This document shows positions 6,121 through 9,833 of a DNA stretch of 9,833 nucleotides, in pieces. The DNA is from Candidatus Mediterraneibacter gallistercoris. Lineage in GTDB: Bacteria > Bacillota_A > Clostridia > Lachnospirales > Lachnospiraceae. The notes beneath the pieces were generated by a model, which saw only the letters and a program-made list of their open reading frames with translations, had not been told where the DNA came from and searched no databases. How positions within the stretch are numbered: the stretch's first letter is position 1; each line of letters starts with the position of its first letter. The stretch lies in the NCBI GenBank assembly GCA_019119745.1, contig DWWI01000136.1, forward strand, positions 1 through 9,833, read 5' to 3'. The position numbers and the translations under genes are program-made.

Positions 6121-7662
6121 ATGGAGACAAAAATCAGAAAAATAGATAAAAATCAGATAGATCAAGAGATTATTGAAGAAGCCGGAGCGCTTCTGAAAGA
6201 GGGAAAGCTGGTGGCTTTTCCGACGGAGACGGTTTATGGTCTGGGGGCGGATGCACTGCAGGAGGAGGCTGCCAGGAAAACGTATGAGGCAAAAGGGAGA
6301 CCCTCGGACAATCCTCTTATTGTGCATATTGCAGATTATGAAGATCTCAAAAAAATAGCTGTAAATATTCCGCCTGAAACGGATATGCTGGCGGCACATT
6401 TCTGGCCGGGACCATTGACTATGATTTTTGAGAAGAGTGATATAGTACCTTACGGGACGACGGGAGGTCTGGATACTGTTGCGGTGCGTATGCCGGTGGA
6501 TCCGGTGGCTCAGGCGCTGATCCGGTCTGCAGGCGGTTTTGTATCTGCGCCGAGCGCGAATACTTCAGGAAGACCGAGCCCGACGACTGCACAGCATGTA
6601 GAAGAGGACCTTGCCGGAAAGATAGATATGATTCTTGACGGTGGGACTGTAGACATCGGTCTGGAATCCACCATATTGGATATGACGGTTTCCCCGCCGA
6701 TGATTTTGCGTCCCGGCGCCATTACGGCAGAGATGTTTGAGAAAGTTATAGGTCCCGTGGACGTTGATCAGACTCTTTTGAGCGATAACAGTACACAGGC
6801 TCCTAAAGCTCCCGGAATGAAATACAGGCATTATGCGCCTAAGGCGAAGCTTATGATAGTGGAAGGCGATCTGAGGGATGAAATCTTTGCGATACGTCAG
6901 ATTGCGTATGAGGCTGACAGGCAGGGGCATCCGGTCGGTATTATTGCCACCAGTGAGACATTGCCGTTCTATAATCATGGGATAGTCAAAAATATCGGAA
7001 CAAGAGAAAATGAAAAGACGATAGCGCGTAATCTCTATGGCGTCCTGCGCGAATTTGACGAGGAAAATGTGGATAAGATCTACAGCGAATCCTTTGCTGT
7101 ACAGGGCATAGGAACGGCTATTATGAACCGTCTTGAAAAAGCTGCCGGTCATCTTAGGATCCCTGCTGCGGAGATTGTAAAACTTCAGAAATACAGAAGA
7201 GTTACGTTTGTAAGCGGTACGGATTCGGCGCGGGGACCTATGGCGGCAGAACTTTTGAGACACTGTGACCTTAAACAGGAATATGTGATTGATTCTAGGG
7301 GGATAGTAGTACTGTTTCCGGAGCCGGCCAACCAGAAAGCTGAGGCGATTATGAAAAGCGCTCAGATGACGCTGGCGGATCACAGTTCTCTGCAGTTTGG
7401 CAGAGAGGATATACAGGAAGATACCCTTGTGCTTACAATAGATGAAAGCCAGAAAGAGAAAATATTATCAGAATATGGCCCATCGGACAATGTATTTACA
7501 TTAAATGAGTTTATTGGGGATGACACAGAGATTCCGGATCCATACGGAAAACCGCTGACGGCATATGGAGAGTGCCTGGAAGTACTGGACAAGCTGATAA
7601 AAAAACTTGCAGATAAATTAAATTCATTTATGGAGGAGATAAAATGGCAGGAAGAACAGTGA
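6121..7662 (+). CDS. Threonylcarbamoyl-AMP synthase (Sua5/YwlC) fused to a degenerate LMW-phosphatase domain
   Basis: Residues 1-210 are a TsaC/YrdC domain ([16 protein letters not shown] at 32-47, [13 protein letters not shown] at 58-70, [14 protein letters not shown] at 142-155), which makes threonylcarbamoyl-AMP from threonine, bicarbonate and ATP for tRNA t6A37. [14 protein letters not shown] (229-242) and the following stretch to about 345 are the Sua5 linker and domain; Sua5/YwlC proteins normally stop there at about 345 aa. Residues 360-500 extend this with a low-molecular-weight protein-phosphatase fold. Its P-loop, canonically CTGNTCRS in YwlE, reads SGTDSARG (365-372): the nucleophilic Cys is Ser365 and the Ser after Arg371 is Gly. 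The Asp-Pro loop (Asp473, DPYG) survives, so it is probably a pseudo-phosphatase. ATG 6121 is preferred over ATG 6112, which overlaps the -10 box; neither has a ribosome site. It overlaps upp by 19 bp. Confidence 0.9.
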   Translation: METKIRKIDKNQIDQEIIEEAGALLKEGKLVAFPTETVYGLGADALQEEAARKTYEAKGRPSDNPLIVHIADYEDLKKIAVNIPPETDMLAAHFWPGPLTMIFEKSDIVPYGTTGGLDTVAVRMPVDPVAQALIRSAGGFVSAPSANTSGRPSPTTAQHVEEDLAGKIDMILDGGTVDIGLESTILDMTVSPPMILRPGAITAEMFEKVIGPVDVDQTLLSDNSTQAPKAPGMKYRHYAPKAKLMIVEGDLRDEIFAIRQIAYEADRQGHPVGIIATSETLPFYNHGIVKNIGTRENEKTIARNLYGVLREFDEENVDKIYSESFAVQGIGTAIMNRLEKAAGHLRIPAAEIVKLQKYRRVTFVSGTDSARGPMAAELLRHCDLKQEYVIDSRGIVVLFPEPANQKAEAIMKSAQMTLADHSSLQFGREDIQEDTLVLTIDESQKEKILSEYGPSDNVFTLNEFIGDDTEIPDPYGKPLTAYGECLEVLDKLIKKLADKLNSFMEEIKWQEEQ

Positions 7663-8276
7663 TAATGGATCATCCGCTAATTGCTCACAAGATCAGCTAC
7701 ATCCGTCAGGAAAGTGTGGGAACAAAAGAGTTTCGCGAAGTTATCGGAGAGATTGCCCAGCTTATGTGCTATGAGGCTACAAGAGATCTTAAGACCAAAG
7801 ATGTGAAGATAAAGACACCTGTCGCAGAAATGACGGGGAAAGTCCTTGCGGGGAAGAAGCTGGCGATTGTTCCGATTCTGCGCGCAGGTCTGGGGATGGT
7901 GGATGGAATGTTGTCTTTGATTCCGACTGCGAAAGTGGGACATATCGGTCTATATAGAGATCCGGAAACGTTGGAGCCGGTTGAGTATTATTGTAAACTT
8001 CCGGCCGACTGCGGTGAAAGAGAGGTGCTTGTAGTTGACCCTATGCTGGCTACGGGCGGCTCCAGTGTGGCTGCTATACGGATGCTGAAAGAAAAAGGAG
8101 TGAAACGAATCCGTTTCCTCTGTATACTTGCTGCACCGGAAGGGCTGAAGCGTATGCAGGAAGAACATCCGGATGTTGACATTTATATAGGTGCATTAGA
8201 TGAAAAACTGAATGAGCACGGCTATATTGTCCCCGGACTGGGGGATGCGGGTGACCGTATATTCGGTACAAAATAG
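7644..8276 (+). CDS. upp: Uracil phosphoribosyltransferase
   Basis: This 210-residue protein is a full-length UPRTase, which forms UMP from uracil and PRPP in pyrimidine salvage. Visible signatures are [15 protein letters not shown] near the N-terminus, [14 protein letters not shown] (76-89), the PRPP-binding loop [14 protein letters not shown] (128-141) and the uracil-site C-terminus [20 protein letters not shown] 7644 has GGAGGAG (7632-7638) 5 nt upstream and starts inside the last codons of the upstream fusion gene, so translation is probably coupled. In B. subtilis the ywlC-ywlE region also lies near upp, which supports the assignment. A dCMP deaminase follows 53 bp later, joining two pyrimidine-nucleotide steps. 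Between them CAATATTTA is repeated directly (8288-8296, 8304-8312). Confidence 0.97.
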   Translation: MAGRTVIMDHPLIAHKISYIRQESVGTKEFREVIGEIAQLMCYEATRDLKTKDVKIKTPVAEMTGKVLAGKKLAIVPILRAGLGMVDGMLSLIPTAKVGHIGLYRDPETLEPVEYYCKLPADCGEREVLVVDPMLATGGSSVAAIRMLKEKGVKRIRFLCILAAPEGLKRMQEEHPDVDIYIGALDEKLNEHGYIVPGLGDAGDRIFGTK

Positions 8277-8329
8277 AATGACTGTTACAATATTTATATG
8301 TGGCAATATTTACAGAAGGAGATAGGAGT

Positions 8330-8818
8330 ATGTCGGGAAAGAGAACGGATTATCTGTCATGGGATGAATACTTTATGGGAGTAGCAGTGTTGTCCGGAAT
8401 GAGATCAAAAGATCCGAACACGCAGGTGGGGTGCTGTATTGTAAGTCAGGACAATAAAATATTATCCATGGGTTATAACGGATTCCCGATCGGCTGCTCA
8501 GATGACGAATTTCCGTGGGCGCGAGACGGGGAGGATCCTTTGGAGACAAAGTATGTGTATTCGACCCACAGTGAATTGAATGCGATATTGAACTATAATG
8601 GAGGAAGTCTTGCAGGAGCGAAACTGTATGTTACGCTTTTTCCATGTAATGAATGCGCAAAGGCTATTATACAGTCGGGAATACGGGAGGTTATCTATGA
8701 CTGTGATAAATATGCCGACACTGCTGGCGTGCAGGCATCGAAAAGAATGATGGATGCCGCGGGGGTGAGATATCATCAGTATCATAGAACAAATCGGAAG
8801 ATCGAATTCAGTCTGTGA
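8330..8818 (+). CDS. Deoxycytidylate (dCMP) deaminase
   Basis: This 162-residue protein belongs to the zinc-dependent cytidine/deoxycytidylate deaminase family and most resembles dCMP deaminase (ComEB in B. subtilis), which makes dUMP for thymidylate synthesis. Zinc site residues are visible: His80-x-Glu82 in STHSELNAIL and Cys106-x2-Cys109 in FPCNEC. The N-terminal SWDEYFMGVAVLSGMRSKDPNTQVG and the GYNGFP segment (48-53) are typical of the dCMP branch. ATG 8330 is preferred over an in-frame GTG at 8300 because AAGGAG lies 8 nt before it and the family start is close to the SWDEYF motif. It is transcribed after upp and ends at a hairpin 5 bp beyond the stop. Confidence 0.95.
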   Translation: MSGKRTDYLSWDEYFMGVAVLSGMRSKDPNTQVGCCIVSQDNKILSMGYNGFPIGCSDDEFPWARDGEDPLETKYVYSTHSELNAILNYNGGSLAGAKLYVTLFPCNECAKAIIQSGIREVIYDCDKYADTAGVQASKRMMDAAGVRYHQYHRTNRKIEFSL

Positions 8819-8823
8819 TTCAC

Positions 8824-8851
8824 ATGCTCCCTGCGATGGGAGCATTTCTCT
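8824..8851 (+). terminator. Hairpin terminator after dCMP deaminase
   Basis: ATGCTCCC (8824-8831) pairs perfectly with GGGAGCAT (8838-8845) across a TGCGAT loop, followed by TTTCTCT. The U-tract is interrupted by C, so read-through into the acyltransferase gene is possible. Confidence 0.75.
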
Positions 8852-8891
8852 GTGTAAAAAAATACCAAAGAAATGAGGAGTATGTCATATT

Positions 8892-9602
8892 ATGAAACGT
8901 ATTTTAATGATGGTACTGAGAAATATTTTGATGGTTCCGTTTGGGTGGATACGTCTGTGCTATAGAGCTGCACATGTAGATAAATATACCGAAGAAGATA
9001 TGTATGAGTTCCTTAAATGGATCGATCTTCGGGCCAACCGGGGCGGAAATGTTTATATTGATGCCCATGGTGTAGAAAACCTTCCCGAGAAAGACGGGTT
9101 TATGTTTTTCCCGAATCATCAGGGGTTATACGATGTACTGGCTATTATCGAAGCGTCTCCAAGGCCGTTTTCAGTAGTGGCAAAAAAAGAAATTGCAAAT
9201 ATTCCCTTTTTAAAGCAGGTTTTTGCATGCATGAAAGCGTATATGATTGATCGTGAAGATGTGCGGCAGGCAATGCGGGTTATTGTCAATGTGACAAAAG
9301 AGGTTCAAAAAGGAAGAAACTATCTGATCTTTGCTGAAGGGACACGTTCGAAAAACGGGAATCACGTTGGGACATTCAAAGGAGGAAGTTTCAAATCGGC
9401 GACTAAAGCACAGTGTCCGATTGTGCCGGTTGCGCTGGTGGATTCATTTAAGCCGTTTGATACCAACACAATCAGACCGGTGACGGTGCAGGTGCACTTT
9501 CTCAAACCTTTATATTATGAAGAATATAAGAATATGAAGACAACAGAAATTGCCGCTGTTGTCCAGGAAAGAATTCAGCGTGTCATAGATGCGAATGTGT
9601 AA
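8892..9602 (+). CDS. plsC: 1-acyl-sn-glycerol-3-phosphate acyltransferase (PlsC family)
   Basis: This 236-residue protein carries the acyltransferase signatures in order: block I NHQGLYD with the HX4D pair His76/Asp81, a conserved VAKKEIANIPFLKQVF (96-111), block III FAEGTRS (147-153) and block IV CPIVPVALVDS (175-185). It would acylate lysophosphatidic acid to phosphatidic acid at the inner membrane face. The first 20 residues (ILMMVLRNILMVPFGWI) are hydrophobic and basic, a plausible membrane-anchoring helix. Start ATG 8892 follows GAGGAG (8875-8880) at 11 nt, rather long; an ATG at 8882 lies out of frame. No promoter of its own is clear, so it may depend on read-through past the hairpin at 8824. 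Confidence 0.88.
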   Translation: MKRILMMVLRNILMVPFGWIRLCYRAAHVDKYTEEDMYEFLKWIDLRANRGGNVYIDAHGVENLPEKDGFMFFPNHQGLYDVLAIIEASPRPFSVVAKKEIANIPFLKQVFACMKAYMIDREDVRQAMRVIVNVTKEVQKGRNYLIFAEGTRSKNGNHVGTFKGGSFKSATKAQCPIVPVALVDSFKPFDTNTIRPVTVQVHFLKPLYYEEYKNMKTTEIAAVVQERIQRVIDANV

Positions 9603-9646
9603 ATAAGAAGATAATGAAAAAAATGAAGGTTTTTGAAAAATTTCCG

Positions 9647-9675
9647 TTGACATTAGAAAGTTCATTTAGTATAAT
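9647..9675 (+). promoter_or_regulatory. Perfect consensus promoter of the tRNA-Ser
   Basis: TTGACA (9647-9652), exactly 17 bp, then TATAAT (9670-9675): both hexamers match the sigma-A consensus at every position, as expected of stable-RNA promoters. Transcription would start about 9682, some 63 nt before the mature tRNA. GCACTA-T-TAGTGC (9683-9695), a palindrome, begins at the predicted start. Confidence 0.93.
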
Positions 9676-9744
9676 AAATTTCGCACTATTAGTGCAGAAC
9701 TGAATAAATTGCTGCAGCGTTGTCTGTAGTCTCATTCAGAATCA

Positions 9745-9832
9745 GGAGAAATACTCAAGAGGCTGAAGAGGCGCCCCTGCTAAGGGTGTAGGTCGGGAAA
9801 CCGGCGCGAGGGTTCAAATCCCTCTTTCTCCG
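9745..9832 (+). tRNA. tRNA-Ser(GCU)
   Basis: The acceptor stem GGAGAAA (9745-9751) pairs with TTTCTCC (9825-9831), and the discriminator G is at 9832. The D-arm is CTC...GAG. The anticodon stem CGCCC/GGGTG (9772-9776, 9784-9788) encloses CTGCTAA with anticodon GCT at 9779-9781, reading AGC/AGU serine codons. A long variable arm (about 9789-9807) is typical of serine tRNAs, and the T-arm is GAGGG-TTCAAAT-CCCTC (9808-9824). The base after the discriminator is T, so CCA is not encoded and must be added. Confidence 0.97.
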
Positions 9833-9833
9833 T

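Noticed and set aside
8882..8965. Short ORF from the ATG at 8882
   Set aside because: It sits 1 nt after GAGGAG, too close, ends quickly at a TAG and is out of frame with the acyltransferase motifs.
1..9833. CRISPR array, insertion sequence, integrase or defence system
   Set aside because: No spaced direct repeats, no transposase/integrase motifs and no defence-type domains; all larger ORFs are explained by housekeeping families.

Overview
This 9.8 kb stretch looks like chromosomal DNA of an anaerobic, spore-forming Firmicute, most likely a gut Lachnospiraceae/Clostridia relative. The grounds are moderate GC, strong AAGGAGG-type ribosome sites, consensus sigma-A promoters, a CwlD-type spore-cortex amidase, a MecA adaptor, a DUF1858 protein and the Firmicute cluster ywlC-like / upp / dCMP deaminase. 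I see no transposase, phage gene, CRISPR array or toxin-antitoxin pair. It reads as a housekeeping region with several unusual details, not as a new defence or mobile system.

Layout. Bases 1-972 hold the 3' part of a secreted SH3b-SH3b-NlpC/P60 cell-wall hydrolase. A 524-bp gap follows with a very regular terminator hairpin, a compact cluster of DnaA boxes with an inverted repeat and a palindrome, and a consensus promoter. A DUF1858 redox-type small protein (1497-1706) and mecA (2507-1779, minus strand) converge on a shared bidirectional terminator. Upstream of mecA, divergent promoters drive mecA leftward and, rightward, a transcript whose leader of about 280 nt precedes an unrecognised 79-aa protein (2982-3221).

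The second half is read entirely rightward. A membrane-anchored SH3b/GH18 hydrolase (3357-5306) is followed by cwlD (5377-6066), whose ribosome site is buried in a strong hairpin. Next comes a threonylcarbamoyl-AMP synthase fused to a low-molecular-weight phosphatase-like domain that has lost its catalytic cysteine (6121-7662). It overlaps upp (7644-8276). A dCMP deaminase (8330-8818), a hairpin terminator, a PlsC-type acyltransferase (8892-9602) and a tRNA-Ser(GCU) with its own perfect promoter (9745-9832) complete the window.

Functionally the genes group into wall and spore-cortex remodelling (NlpC/P60, GH18, CwlD), tRNA t6A modification, pyrimidine salvage and dTMP supply (upp, dCMP deaminase), phospholipid synthesis and regulated proteolysis (MecA with ClpC). 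The most unusual items are the Sua5/pseudo-phosphatase fusion, the non-canonical DnaA-box cluster, the masked cwlD ribosome site, the probable leaderless start of the fusion gene, and the long leader before the 79-aa gene.
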